The notes beneath the pieces are model-generated. The model did no database searches, was not told the origin of the DNA, and saw only the letters and a program-made list of their open reading frames with translations. From positions 1-9,079 of the forward strand of contig JAENXP010000055.1 in NCBI GenBank assembly GCA_016649475.1: a stretch of DNA of 9,079 bases. Reading direction: 5' to 3'. Positions 1 to 6,795 of this stretch are shown piece after piece. The stretch is from Burkholderiales bacterium (GTDB taxonomy: Bacteria > Pseudomonadota > Gammaproteobacteria > Burkholderiales > SG8-39). The stretch's first letter is position 1. Each line of letters begins with the position of its first letter. The translations under genes and the position numbers were made by a program.

Positions 1-77
1 CCAAAATGAGGGAATCCCGATGGAAACGGAAGCCACCTTAGCTTTCCCAGGCCCCACATGCGAACCTGAATCAGCGA

Positions 78-100
78 CCGTTTCGGCAATTCCGAAACGG
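78..100 (-). terminator. Second perfect hairpin downstream of ftsZ
   Basis: CCGTTTCGG (78-86) and CCGAAACGG (92-100) form a perfect 9-bp stem with a 5-nt loop, 61 nt after the ftsZ stop. There is no T-run on either side, so it fits Rho-independent termination poorly in either direction. A protein-binding inverted repeat (operator-like) upstream of the next gene is another reading. Confidence 0.4.
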
Positions 101-119
101 CCGCCAAGATTTCAGGGCC

Positions 120-143
120 GGCCGCGCGACCCGGAGCGCGGCC
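120..143 (-). terminator. GC-only hairpin just after ftsZ (possible terminator or mRNA 3' structure)
   Basis: GGCCGCGC (120-127) and GCGCGGCC (136-143) form a perfect 8-bp stem with an 8-nt loop, starting 18 nt after the ftsZ stop on the transcribed strand. The stem is all G and C. No U-tract follows it, so it is not a classic intrinsic terminator. It may stall RNA polymerase, protect the mRNA 3' end, or act with Rho. Confidence 0.4.
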
Positions 144-161
144 AGCCCGCCGGTGGCTCGG

Positions 162-1313
162 CTAGTCGGCCTGCTTGCGCAAGAAGGCCGGGATGTCGTA
201 CTTGTCCATCCCGTTCTGCTGCAAAGCCTCTATGGTGGAGCTACGGTTTTTTCGAATCACCGCCGGCATGGAGTCCAGCGTCGCATAGTCGACCCCTGAC
301 ACTGCCATGTTGTCGGTGCCGTTCTTCACCACCAGCTGCGGCTTGGTCTGACGTATGGCCGCGGGCGCGCCCAACCCGGTCGCAACCACCGTGACCCGCA
401 ACTCGTCCCCCATGGCCTCGTCGTAGACGGCGCCCAGAATCACCGTGGCGTCGTCGGCGGCGAAGCTGCGTATCGTCTCCATTACTTCCTTGGTTTCGCG
501 CAGTTTCAGGCCTGACCTTGCAGCGGTGATGTTGACCAGCACGCCGCGCGCGCCAGAGAGATTTACGCCCTCCAGCAGCGGACAGGCCACGGCCTGCTCG
601 GCGGCGATGTGCGCCCGGTCCATGCCCGAAGCCGAGGCCGATCCCATCATGGCCATGCCCTGCTCGTGCATCACCGTCTTCACGTCCTGGAAGTCGACGT
701 TGATCAGGCCGCGGATGTTGATGATTTCGGAGATGCCCGCGACCGCGTTCTTCAACACGTCGTCGGCTGCGCTGAACGCGTCTTCCATCGACACATCTTC
801 GCCCAGCACCTCTTCCAGTTTCTCATTGAGGATCACAATCACCGAATCGACGTTCTGCGCCAGCTCGTCGATCCCGCCCTCGGCCGCCTGCATGCGCTTT
901 ACGCCCTCGAAGGTGAACGGTTTGGTGACCACCGCAACGGTCAGTATGCCCATCTGTTTCGCCACTTCTGCCACCAGCGGCGCGGCGCCGGTGCCGGTGC
1001 CGCCGCCCATGCCTGCGGTGATGAACACCATGTGAGCCCCCTGCAGCGACTCCTCGATCTCCTCGCGCGCCTCCATCGCGGCCGCGAGCCCGGCCTCGGG
1101 CTTGGCCCCCGCACCCAACCCGGATGCGCCGAGCTGAATCTGGTTCTTCGCCTGTCCGTGCGCGAGGGCCTGGGCATCGGTGTTCATGGCGATGAACTCC
1201 ACGCCCTGCACGGTGTTGCGGATCATGTGATCGACGGCGTTGCCACCAGCCCCGCCCACGCCTATCACCTTGATCACGGTACCGTTGTTCTGTACATCCA
1301 CGATTTCAAACAT
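162..1313 (-). CDS. ftsZ: Cell division GTPase FtsZ
   Basis: A 383-residue tubulin-like GTPase that polymerises into the cytoplasmic Z ring. The GTPase domain contains GVGGAGGNAVDHM (18-30), MNTDAQAL (43-50), the tubulin signature GGGTGTG (103-109), NEKLEEVLG (163-171), and the T7 synergy loop NVDFQDVKTVM (205-215) with Asp207 and Asp210 that trigger hydrolysis across the polymer interface. The C-terminal domain includes SGARGVLVNIT (253-263) and DELRVTVVATGLG (303-315). A linker of about 50 residues leads to the C-terminal peptide DIPAFLRKQAD (373-383), which binds FtsA and ZipA. Length is typical. The start is fixed by the AAGGAGG site and by family length. It is the last gene of the cluster in this window. 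lpxC is often next in related genomes but is not seen here. Confidence 0.99.
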   Translation of the reverse strand: MFEIVDVQNNGTVIKVIGVGGAGGNAVDHMIRNTVQGVEFIAMNTDAQALAHGQAKNQIQLGASGLGAGAKPEAGLAAAMEAREEIEESLQGAHMVFITAGMGGGTGTGAAPLVAEVAKQMGILTVAVVTKPFTFEGVKRMQAAEGGIDELAQNVDSVIVILNEKLEEVLGEDVSMEDAFSAADDVLKNAVAGISEIINIRGLINVDFQDVKTVMHEQGMAMMGSASASGMDRAHIAAEQAVACPLLEGVNLSGARGVLVNITAARSGLKLRETKEVMETIRSFAADDATVILGAVYDEAMGDELRVTVVATGLGAPAAIRQTKPQLVVKNGTDNMAVSGVDYATLDSMPAVIRKNRSSTIEALQQNGMDKYDIPAFLRKQAD

Positions 1314-1433
1314 AGTGCCTCCTTCCGGGTCTTAGTTAAGAAACAAACTGCGCACTCACTTCCATCTCCAGCGAAGAACCGGGTCCGGGGACCGAAACCG
1401 CTGCCGCCCCCGCGACGCCCAAATCTCCAAGCT
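1314..1433 (-). promoter_or_regulatory. ftsA-ftsZ intergenic region, probable ftsZ leader
   Basis: This 120-nt gap is the largest in the operon. It ends with an AAGGAGG Shine-Dalgarno (1318-1324) 4 nt before the ftsZ ATG, and it has an AT-richer stretch (TTTGTTTCTTAACTAAG) just before that. A small inverted repeat GGTCC-GG-GGACC lies at 1382-1393. I see no clear -35/-10 pair and no T-tract terminator. In other bacteria ftsZ often has extra promoters in and near ftsA. A promoter here is an inference from the gap, not a motif I can point to. Confidence 0.35.
1318..1324 (-). promoter_or_regulatory. Ribosome binding site of ftsZ
   Basis: AAGGAGG is a full-length match to the 16S rRNA anti-Shine-Dalgarno, 4 nt before the ATG at 1313. 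It is the longest such match at any start in the window, in keeping with the high FtsZ level cells need compared with FtsA. Confidence 0.85.
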
Positions 1434-2663
1434 CTAGAAATTCCTCTGAAACCATTCCTTCATCCTCGACAAGACCTGCCTCAATGAGGCGCCCTGCAGT
1501 GCCTGAATTCCGCGTTGGGTCTGCGACTGCCCCTCGATTAGCAGCCCGATCGCCGTGGCATAACGCGGGTGTCTGACCACGTCCGCGAGGCCTCCGGCAT
1601 AGCGCGGCGTGCCCAGGCGCACCGGCATATGGAAAATCTCCTCGCCCAGCTCGACCATGCCCCGCATCACGCTGGAACCGCCGGTGAGCACCAGTCCGGA
1701 AGACAGCAGCTCCTCGTAGCCGGACTCGCGCAGCACCTTCTGAATCAGGGAATACAGCTCTTCCACGCGCGGCTCGATCACCTCGGCCAGAGTCTGGCGC
1801 GAAAGCTGCCGCGACCCGCGATCGCCGATGCCCGGTACCTCCACCAGTTGGTCCGGGTCGGCGAGCTGGCGCAGTGCGCAGCCGCTTCTGATCTTGATTT
1901 CCTCGGCCTCGGCGGTGGGCGTCCGGAGCGCCATGGCGATGTCGTTGGTGATCTGGTCGCCGGCGATCGGAATCACCGCGGTGTGTCGAATCGCGCCCTC
2001 GCGGAAGATGGCGATGTCGGTGGTGCCGCCGCCTATGTCCACCAGGCACACGCCCAGCTCTTTTTCGTCCTCGGTAAGCACGGCGATCGAAGACGCCAGC
2101 GGCTGCAGGATCAGGTCGTTTACCTCCAAACCGCAGCGGCGCACGCATTTGACGATGTTCTGCGCCGCCGACACCGCGCCGGTGACGATGTGCACTTCGA
2201 CTTCGAGGCGCACGCCGCTCATGCCCAGGGGCTCGCGCACGCCGTCCTGGCCGTCGACCACAAACTGCTGGGTGAGAATATGCAGGATCTGCTGGTCGGT
2301 AGGGATGGGCAGGGCGCGCGCCGTCTCGATTACGCGCTGGACATCCAGCGCCGAAACTTCCTTGTCCTTGATCGCGACCATGCCGCGGGAATTGAAACTC
2401 TTGATGTGGCTGCCGGCGATGCCTGTAAACACGCGGGTGATCTTGCAATCGGCCATCAGTTCGGCCTCCTCCAGCGCGCGCTGGATCGCGCTGACCGTGG
2501 CTTCGATATTGACCACCACGCCCTTCTTCAGGCCCTTGGATTCATGCCCCCCCATGCCGATGATGTTCAGCCGATTGTCCGGCAACAGCTCCGCGACGAT
2601 AGCCACCACCTTGGAGGTGCCGATATCGAGGCCGACGACGAGCTTTTTATTTTCCTTGCTCAT
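1434..2663 (-). CDS. ftsA: Cell division protein FtsA, actin-like FtsZ membrane tether
   Basis: A 409-residue actin-family ATPase that binds the FtsZ C-terminal peptide and anchors the Z ring to the inner membrane. Visible motifs: phosphate 1 loop GLDIGTSK (11-18), the 1C-domain segment with SHIKSFNSRG (85-94), phosphate 2 loop VDIGGGTTDIAIF (208-220), and adenosine motif GLVLTGGSSVMRGM (323-336). The C-terminal amphipathic helix that inserts in the membrane is at about 393-409 (SLRQVLSRMKEWFQRNF), with hydrophobic Leu, Val, Met, Trp and Phe interleaved with Arg and Lys. The frame is open upstream to 3101, but the start at 2663 puts the actin fold at the usual distance and has GGAGG 7 nt upstream. 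The upstream part overlaps ftsQ in another frame and is not FtsA-like. The TAG stop at 1434-1436 is followed by a 120-nt gap to ftsZ. Confidence 0.97.
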   Translation of the reverse strand: MSKENKKLVVGLDIGTSKVVAIVAELLPDNRLNIIGMGGHESKGLKKGVVVNIEATVSAIQRALEEAELMADCKITRVFTGIAGSHIKSFNSRGMVAIKDKEVSALDVQRVIETARALPIPTDQQILHILTQQFVVDGQDGVREPLGMSGVRLEVEVHIVTGAVSAAQNIVKCVRRCGLEVNDLILQPLASSIAVLTEDEKELGVCLVDIGGGTTDIAIFREGAIRHTAVIPIAGDQITNDIAMALRTPTAEAEEIKIRSGCALRQLADPDQLVEVPGIGDRGSRQLSRQTLAEVIEPRVEELYSLIQKVLRESGYEELLSSGLVLTGGSSVMRGMVELGEEIFHMPVRLGTPRYAGGLADVVRHPRYATAIGLLIEGQSQTQRGIQALQGASLRQVLSRMKEWFQRNF

Positions 2664-2770
2664 GCCGCCGCCTCCGTTCCACTGCAGCGACTCATAAACG
2701 ACTCCTGTCGACGTCCGGCGGCAATCGCGGACGGTCGCATCCCCATATTGGGCTCCTGCTCCCTGCTCAT
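2660..2770 (-). CDS. Possible 36-codon bridging ORF between ftsQ and ftsA
   Basis: The ATG at 2770 overlaps the ftsQ stop (ATGA). The frame stays open for 36 codons and ends in a TGA that overlaps the ftsA ATG at 2663 (ATGA). The product would be a small basic peptide that starts [11 protein letters not shown] and ends GTEAAA, with no recognisable domain or membrane segment. A second in-frame ATG at 2695 has AGGAG 6 nt upstream (2702-2706), one of the best Shine-Dalgarno matches in the operon, and would give an 11-residue peptide. It may be a real small protein, a coupling leader that hands ribosomes from ftsQ to ftsA, or chance in GC-rich DNA with few stops. I recognise no homologue. What I see is the double ATGA junction. 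Function is unknown. Confidence 0.25.
   Translation of the reverse strand: MSREQEPNMGMRPSAIAAGRRQESFMSRCSGTEAAA
2671..2675 (-). promoter_or_regulatory. Ribosome binding site of ftsA
   Basis: GGAGG sits 7 nt upstream of the ATG at 2663. This decides the ftsA start in a frame that stays open far upstream, to 3101. It lies inside the last codons of the possible bridging ORF. Confidence 0.8.
2701..2706 (-). promoter_or_regulatory. Strong Shine-Dalgarno before an 11-codon frame ahead of ftsA
   Basis: AGGAGT lies 5 nt upstream of an ATG at 2695 (6 nt when counted from AGGAG). That ATG is out of frame with ftsA and opens an 11-codon frame ending on the ftsA start as ATGA. The spacing is good, but there is no proof of use. 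Confidence 0.35.
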
Positions 2771-3555
2771 GCCGCCCCCCCTCTGCCGCGCTTGTGTTTC
2801 GTGTCCCCGGATTCCGTGGCCGGAAGCGCGATTTCGGGCACGCGCAGCGCAAAACCGCTGGGATAACGCAGGTCGACGTATTCGAGCCTGCGGTTAAGGC
2901 TTCCCAGCGTTTGCGGGTAAAAAGCGACGAAGCGCGCGAGCCGCTGCAGCATCGGTTCCCGGAATTGGTCTCGCCCCAGTTCCAGCGTGAGCCCGTTCGA
3001 CAGCCGCAATTGCCAGGCATAGCGCGGCGACAGCAGCACCTGCCGCGGCTCGAGTTGGAGCGGCGCCAGCGTCTGGCGAAACGCGGCATAGCGGCGCACA
3101 ACTTCCGTTGCGCTGCCGGCGGGCCCGGCGAATTGCGGCAGGCGCTCGATGCCCGGCAGTTCGCCTTCGAACACCTCGCCGTAGGTATTGATCAGGCGCC
3201 GGGCCTGCGCATCGACGCCCCAGCGCGCCAGCGCCACGTGCTCTTCAATCGAAACCAGTATGCGATCGGGCCACAGGCGGCGCACCTCGACTTTGCGCAC
3301 CCAGGACAACGACTCGAAGGCGCGCCGTACTGCATCGAGATCTACGCTCAGGAAGGTGCCCACGGCGCCCGCGCGCGCCGCGCGCTCCGCCTGTTCCCGT
3401 GTAAGGTGGGCCACATCGCCTTGCAGCTCGAGATGGCGCAGCGGCAACAGCGGCGAATGCATCACGGTGTGCACGCCGGCATAGAGCAGGGCGGCAACGG
3501 CGAGCGCATACAGCGCGTTGGCGCAACCGTTGAGCATGTCGGGGTTACCCCACAT
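2767..3555 (-). CDS. ftsQ: Cell division protein FtsQ
   Basis: A 262-residue bitopic inner-membrane protein that connects early and late divisome proteins, chiefly by binding FtsB and FtsL in the periplasm. A short cytoplasmic tail is followed by one membrane segment (about 11-31), a POTRA domain (about 36-106, starting [15 protein letters not shown] and containing [16 protein letters not shown]) and the beta domain. Near the end the [13 protein letters not shown] stretch (226-238) matches the conserved YVDLRY of FtsQ. The last 15 or so residues are basic and Gly/Ala-rich ([10 protein letters not shown]) and probably disordered. The ATG at 3555 overlaps ddl by 11 nt and has GGAG 7-8 nt upstream. 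Met7 (3537) is a possible but less well supported start. The TGA stop at 2767-2769 overlaps another ATG as ATGA, which opens a 36-codon frame instead of ftsA. Confidence 0.96.
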   Translation of the reverse strand: MWGNPDMLNGCANALYALAVAALLYAGVHTVMHSPLLPLRHLELQGDVAHLTREQAERAARAGAVGTFLSVDLDAVRRAFESLSWVRKVEVRRLWPDRILVSIEEHVALARWGVDAQARRLINTYGEVFEGELPGIERLPQFAGPAGSATEVVRRYAAFRQTLAPLQLEPRQVLLSPRYAWQLRLSNGLTLELGRDQFREPMLQRLARFVAFYPQTLGSLNRRLEYVDLRYPSGFALRVPEIALPATESGDTKHKRGRGGAA

Positions 3556-4456
3556 GCGCCAGCTCCAGAATGCGCACTACCAGGTCTTCGAACGACAGGC
3601 CGGCATGACGCGCCGCCATCGGCACCAGCGAGTGGTCGGTCATCCCCGGCGAGGTATTCGCTTCGATGAACCAGGGCAGGCCAGCGGCATCGAGCATCAG
3701 GTCGACGCGCCCCCAGCCGCGGCAGCCTAGCGTGCCGAAGGCGGCCAGCGCCTGCTGCCGCACTGCCGCCTCCGCACCGGCGGCGAGGCCGCAAGGAATG
3801 ATGTAACGCGTGTCGCTGGCCAGATACTTGGCCTCGTAGTCGTAGAATTCGCGCGGCGTCTCAAGCCGTATCAGTGGCAGCGCCTCGCTTCCGAGCACTG
3901 CGGCGGTGAGTTCGACGCCGTCTACGAACTGCTCCGCGAGCACCACACTGTCGTAGTTTGCCGCCAGCGCGTAAGCCTCCTCCAGGTCGGAGCCGGAGCG
4001 AACCTTGCTCATGCCGATGCTCGAACCCTCGTTGGCCGGCTTGACCATGATCGGCAGCGAAAGGCGCGCAGCCACCGCTGCAAAATCGCTCTGCGCGGTA
4101 AGTATCTCGTAGCGCGGCGTGGGAATGCCGGCTGCCTGCCACACCAGCTTGGTGCGCCACTTGTCCATCGCGAGCGCGCTCGCCAGCACTCCCGAACCGG
4201 TGTAGGGAATGTCGAGCAATTCCAGCGCGCCCTGTATGGTTCCGTCCTCGCCGTAGCGGCCGTGCAGGGCAATGAACACGCGTTCGAATTTCTCCGCGAT
4301 CAGCGCTGCCAGATCCCGTTGCTGCGGATCGAAGCCATGCGCATCGACACCGCGACTGCGCAAGGCGTTCAGCACCATGGTGCCGCTTTTGAGCGACACG
4401 TCGCGCTCGGCCGAGCGGCCGCCGAGGAGCACGGCGACTTTGCCGAAATCGCTCAT
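3545..4456 (-). CDS. ddl: D-alanine--D-alanine ligase Ddl (DdlB type)
   Basis: A 303-residue ATP-grasp ligase that makes the D-Ala-D-Ala dipeptide later added by MurF. Motifs in order: [11 protein letters not shown] (12-22, Glu17 in the first D-Ala site), [12 protein letters not shown] (65-76), [15 protein letters not shown] (138-152) with the serine loop, FYDYEAKY (204-211), GRVDLMLD (249-256) and [17 protein letters not shown] (263-279) with metal-binding Glu265 and Asn267. The Tyr that closes FYDYEAKY matches the residue linked with D-Ala-D-Ala specificity in E. coli DdlB, whereas vancomycin-resistance ligases differ there. So D-Ala-D-lactate activity is unlikely. Length is typical of DdlB. 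The ATG at 4456 overlaps the murB stop as ATGA, and the TAA stop (3545-3547) lies inside ftsQ. Confidence 0.98.
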   Translation of the reverse strand: MSDFGKVAVLLGGRSAERDVSLKSGTMVLNALRSRGVDAHGFDPQQRDLAALIAEKFERVFIALHGRYGEDGTIQGALELLDIPYTGSGVLASALAMDKWRTKLVWQAAGIPTPRYEILTAQSDFAAVAARLSLPIMVKPANEGSSIGMSKVRSGSDLEEAYALAANYDSVVLAEQFVDGVELTAAVLGSEALPLIRLETPREFYDYEAKYLASDTRYIIPCGLAAGAEAAVRQQALAAFGTLGCRGWGRVDLMLDAAGLPWFIEANTSPGMTDHSLVPMAARHAGLSFEDLVVRILELAHVG

Positions 4457-5385
4457 GCCGGCCCCCTCTCGCCGATGATGCGCACTTCGGCCGTGAGCTC
4501 GACGCCGCGCTGCGCCAATACCGTGGCGCGCACATGCTCGATCAGGCGTTCGATGTCGGCGGCGCTGCCCCTGCCCTGCTCATTTACGATGAAGTTGGCG
4601 TGTTTTTCCGAAACGCGTGCGCCGCCGATGGCGTGACCCTTCAGGCCGCAGGCCTCGATCAGGCGCGCGGCGTGATCCCCCGGCGGATTGCGGAATACCG
4701 AACCGGCGTTGGGCAGTGCGAGCGGCTGGGTCTTGATGCGCTGTTGCAGCAGTTCCCTGATGCGGGTAAGCGCAGCGGCGCTGTCGCCGCGCTGGAAGCG
4801 GAACCAGGCGGCGGCAAACCATTCGCCCGAGCCGAGCTCGCCCCGCCTGAGCGCGACGTGGCGGTAGCCGATGTCGAAATCCGCGGGTTCGCGTTCACGC
4901 AATTCGCCGCCGCGGCTGAGCATGAGGGCTCGCTCCACGCGGTCCCAGGTCTCGCTGCCATAACAGCCTGCGTTCATTGCCAGCGCGCCGCCTACGGTTC
5001 CGGGGATGCCGGCGAGGAATTCGGCCCCGGCGTAGCCATGGGTCGCTGCGTAGCGCGCCACTTTGGGGCTGGCCGCGCCCGCCTCCGCATAGACGAGTTC
5101 GCCGTCCATGCGCATGGCTGCGCGACTGCAGTGCATCAGCATGACCGTGCCGCGTATGCCGCCGTCGCGCACCAGCAGATTGCTGCCTAGACCGATGAAA
5201 TACACGGGCTCGGCCTGCGGCAGGCTGCGCAGAAACTGCGCCGCGTCCTCCAGGTCGGCCGGAACGTAGGCGCGATCCGCGCTCCCGCCGGTGCGCCAGC
5301 TGAGGTGTTTGCGCATCGGCTCGTCTGCCAGCAGCCTGCCGCGCAGCGCCGGGTTGGAGAGATGAATTTGCTCAGCCATGTGCAT
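4453..5385 (-). CDS. murB: UDP-N-acetylenolpyruvoylglucosamine reductase MurB, apparently type II
   Basis: A 310-residue FAD enzyme that reduces UDP-GlcNAc-enolpyruvate with NADPH to UDP-MurNAc in the cytoplasm. FAD-binding motifs are [18 protein letters not shown] (62-79) and [18 protein letters not shown] (126-143). Expected catalytic residues are visible: Arg175 in GYRH, Ser229 in NAGSVFRNP, and Glu300 in TAEVRIIG. The length and the short stretch between GYRH and GSVFRNP fit the type II (Bacillus-like) form rather than the longer E. coli type I form. I infer this by eye, not from an alignment. The start at 5385 is preferred over Met3 (5379) because GGAG lies 6 nt upstream of 5385. murB follows murC by 3 nt and its TGA overlaps the ddl ATG. 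E. coli keeps murB outside its dcw cluster, so its place here is informative for lineage. Confidence 0.97.
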   Translation of the reverse strand: MHMAEQIHLSNPALRGRLLADEPMRKHLSWRTGGSADRAYVPADLEDAAQFLRSLPQAEPVYFIGLGSNLLVRDGGIRGTVMLMHCSRAAMRMDGELVYAEAGAASPKVARYAATHGYAGAEFLAGIPGTVGGALAMNAGCYGSETWDRVERALMLSRGGELREREPADFDIGYRHVALRRGELGSGEWFAAAWFRFQRGDSAAALTRIRELLQQRIKTQPLALPNAGSVFRNPPGDHAARLIEACGLKGHAIGGARVSEKHANFIVNEQGRGSAADIERLIEHVRATVLAQRGVELTAEVRIIGERGPA

Positions 5386-5388
5386 CTC

Positions 5389-6795
5389 TCACTCCGCAGC
5401 CTTGACCGGCAGAGCCGGGGCTAGCGCCGCCGGCACGCCGCCGATGGAGCCCGCACCCATGGTCACCACCACATCGCCGTCCTGCGCCACCGCGCGGATG
5501 GCGGCGGCCATGTCGCCGATGTTCTCGACGAACACGGGCTCCACGCGGCCGGCGACGCGCACCGCGCGCACCAGCGTTCTGCCGTCCGCGGCCACGATGG
5601 GCGCCTCGCCGGCGGAATAGACTTCGGCCAGAAGCAGCGCGTCCGCGCCCGAGAGCACCTTGACGAAATCCTCGAACAGGTCGCGCGTGCGCGTATAGCG
5701 ATGCGGCTGGAACGCGAGCACGATACGGCGTCCCGGAAAAGCGCCGCGCGCGGCATCCAGCGTCGCCTGCATCTCCACCGGATGGTGGCCGTAATCGTCG
5801 ATCAGGGTATAGCTGCCGCCGTCTTTGGCGGGAATCGCGTCGTAACTCTGGAAGCGCCGCGCGACGCCATGAAACTCAGCCAGCGCCTTGACGATGGCCG
5901 CGTCCTCCAGACCCAGCTCGGTGGCGACCGCGATCGCAGCGAGCGCGTTCAGCACGTTATGCCTGCCCGGCAGGTTGAGCGTCACGTCGAGCACCCCCGC
6001 CCTGCCTTCGCGCACCGCATGAAAGCGCATCCTGCCGCCGCTGTGGCTGACCTTCTCCGCGCGCACCATCGCGTCCGCCTCGAAACCGTAACTGAGGACA
6101 GGCTTGGACACGAACGGCTGAATCTCGCGCACATGCTTGTCGTCGGTGCACAGCACCGCCGCGCCGTAGAAAGGCAGGTTCTGCAGGAAGGAAACGAAGG
6201 CCTGCTTCAAGCGCGCGAAGTCGTGCTGATAGGTCTCCATGTGGTCGGCATCGATATTGGTGACCACCGCGATCACCGGCTGCAAATGCAGGAACGAGGC
6301 GTCCGACTCGTCGGCTTCGACCACGATGAATTCGCCCGCGCCCAGGCGCGCATTGGTGGCGGCGCTGGTGAGCCGGCCGCCGATGACGAAGGTGGGATCG
6401 AGCCCGGCCCCGGCGAGCACGCTCGCCACCAGGCTGGTCGTGGTGGTCTTGCCGTGGGTACCTGCGATCGCGATGCCCTGCTTCAGCCGCATCAGTTCGG
6501 CCAGCATCAGCGCGCGCGGCACCACCGGGATGCGCCTTGCGCGCGCCGCCATCACTTCCGGATTGTTGTTGCCCACGGCGGTGGACACCACCACCACATC
6601 GGCCTCGGCCACATGCTCGGCCGCGTGCCCCAGACTCAGGGTGGCGCCCAGCCCGCCCAGTCGCACTGTCGCGGCATTGGCGGCCAGGTCGGAGCCGGTG
6701 ACCTGATAGCCGAGGTTGAGCAGCACCTCGGCTATGCCGCTCATCCCGCTGCCTCCTATGCCGACGAAGTGGATACGTTTGACTTTGTGTTTCAT
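5389..6795 (-). CDS. murC: UDP-N-acetylmuramate--L-alanine ligase MurC
   Basis: A 468-residue cytoplasmic Mur ligase that joins L-alanine to UDP-MurNAc with ATP, the first amino acid addition of the stem peptide. Three domains are visible. The UDP-binding Rossmann domain has GIGGSGMSG (12-20). The central ATPase domain has the P-loop [10 protein letters not shown] (111-120, Lys116), EADESDASF (160-168) and [10 protein letters not shown] (180-189). The C-terminal domain region has [12 protein letters not shown] (276-287), DDYGHHPVE (333-341) and [12 protein letters not shown] (362-373). GSGMSG and the DDYGHHP motif separate MurC from MurD, MurE and MurF. Length is typical. The ATG at 6795 overlaps the murG stop as ATGA, with GGAG about 8 nt upstream inside murG. 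The TGA stop (5389-5391) is 3 nt before murB. Confidence 0.98.
   Translation of the reverse strand: MKHKVKRIHFVGIGGSGMSGIAEVLLNLGYQVTGSDLAANAATVRLGGLGATLSLGHAAEHVAEADVVVVSTAVGNNNPEVMAARARRIPVVPRALMLAELMRLKQGIAIAGTHGKTTTTSLVASVLAGAGLDPTFVIGGRLTSAATNARLGAGEFIVVEADESDASFLHLQPVIAVVTNIDADHMETYQHDFARLKQAFVSFLQNLPFYGAAVLCTDDKHVREIQPFVSKPVLSYGFEADAMVRAEKVSHSGGRMRFHAVREGRAGVLDVTLNLPGRHNVLNALAAIAVATELGLEDAAIVKALAEFHGVARRFQSYDAIPAKDGGSYTLIDDYGHHPVEMQATLDAARGAFPGRRIVLAFQPHRYTRTRDLFEDFVKVLSGADALLLAEVYSAGEAPIVAADGRTLVRAVRVAGRVEPVFVENIGDMAAAIRAVAQDGDVVVTMGAGSIGGVPAALAPALPVKAAE

Larger units (their letters stand above)
1..161. other. Non-coding region downstream of ftsZ
   Basis: Apart from the two inverted repeats I see no supported gene here. 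A minus-strand ATG at 59 stays open to the window edge (19 codons, MWGLGKLRW...) but has no convincing Shine-Dalgarno and does not look like the LpxC N-terminus. A plus-strand frame from 20 runs antisense into ftsZ and is not credible. Confidence 0.6.
2653..2776 (-). repeat. Imperfect 17-bp direct repeat flanking the ftsQ-ftsA spacer
   Basis: Positions 2653-2669 and 2760-2776 match at 16 of 17 bases. On the coding strand both read GGCGGCATGAGCA, then A or G, then GGA. One copy spans the ftsA start and the other spans the ftsQ stop, with a period of 107 bp. The pattern could mark a small insertion or duplication that separated two formerly overlapping genes. A 14-bp part of the ftsA copy also occurs inside ddl (4003-4016), encoding GMSK, so chance similarity is a real alternative. 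Confidence 0.4.

Noticed and set aside
1..59. Start of a next gene on the minus strand (ATG at 59)
   Set aside because: Only 19 codons are visible, with no convincing Shine-Dalgarno and no resemblance to LpxC, the neighbour expected in many relatives.
1382..1393. GGTCC-GG-GGACC inverted repeat between ftsA and ftsZ as a terminator
   Set aside because: The stem is short with a 2-nt loop and no T-run, so it is too weak to call.
609..1487. 292-codon plus-strand open frame opposite ftsZ and the ftsA end
   Set aside because: Composition is that of a reverse-strand shadow of ftsZ, and no motif is visible.
1569..2897. 442-codon plus-strand open frame opposite ftsA and ftsQ
   Set aside because: It is antisense to well-supported genes with clear motifs, has a His/Asp/Arg/Gln-rich composition with no recognisable domain, and is expected from GC-rich codon use with few stops on the opposite strand.
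1434..3101. Longer FtsA with a 146-residue N-terminal extension from 3101
   Set aside because: The extra part lies over ftsQ in another frame, is Arg- and Cys-rich without a fold signature, and the ATG at 2663 has a good ribosome site and the normal FtsA N-terminus.
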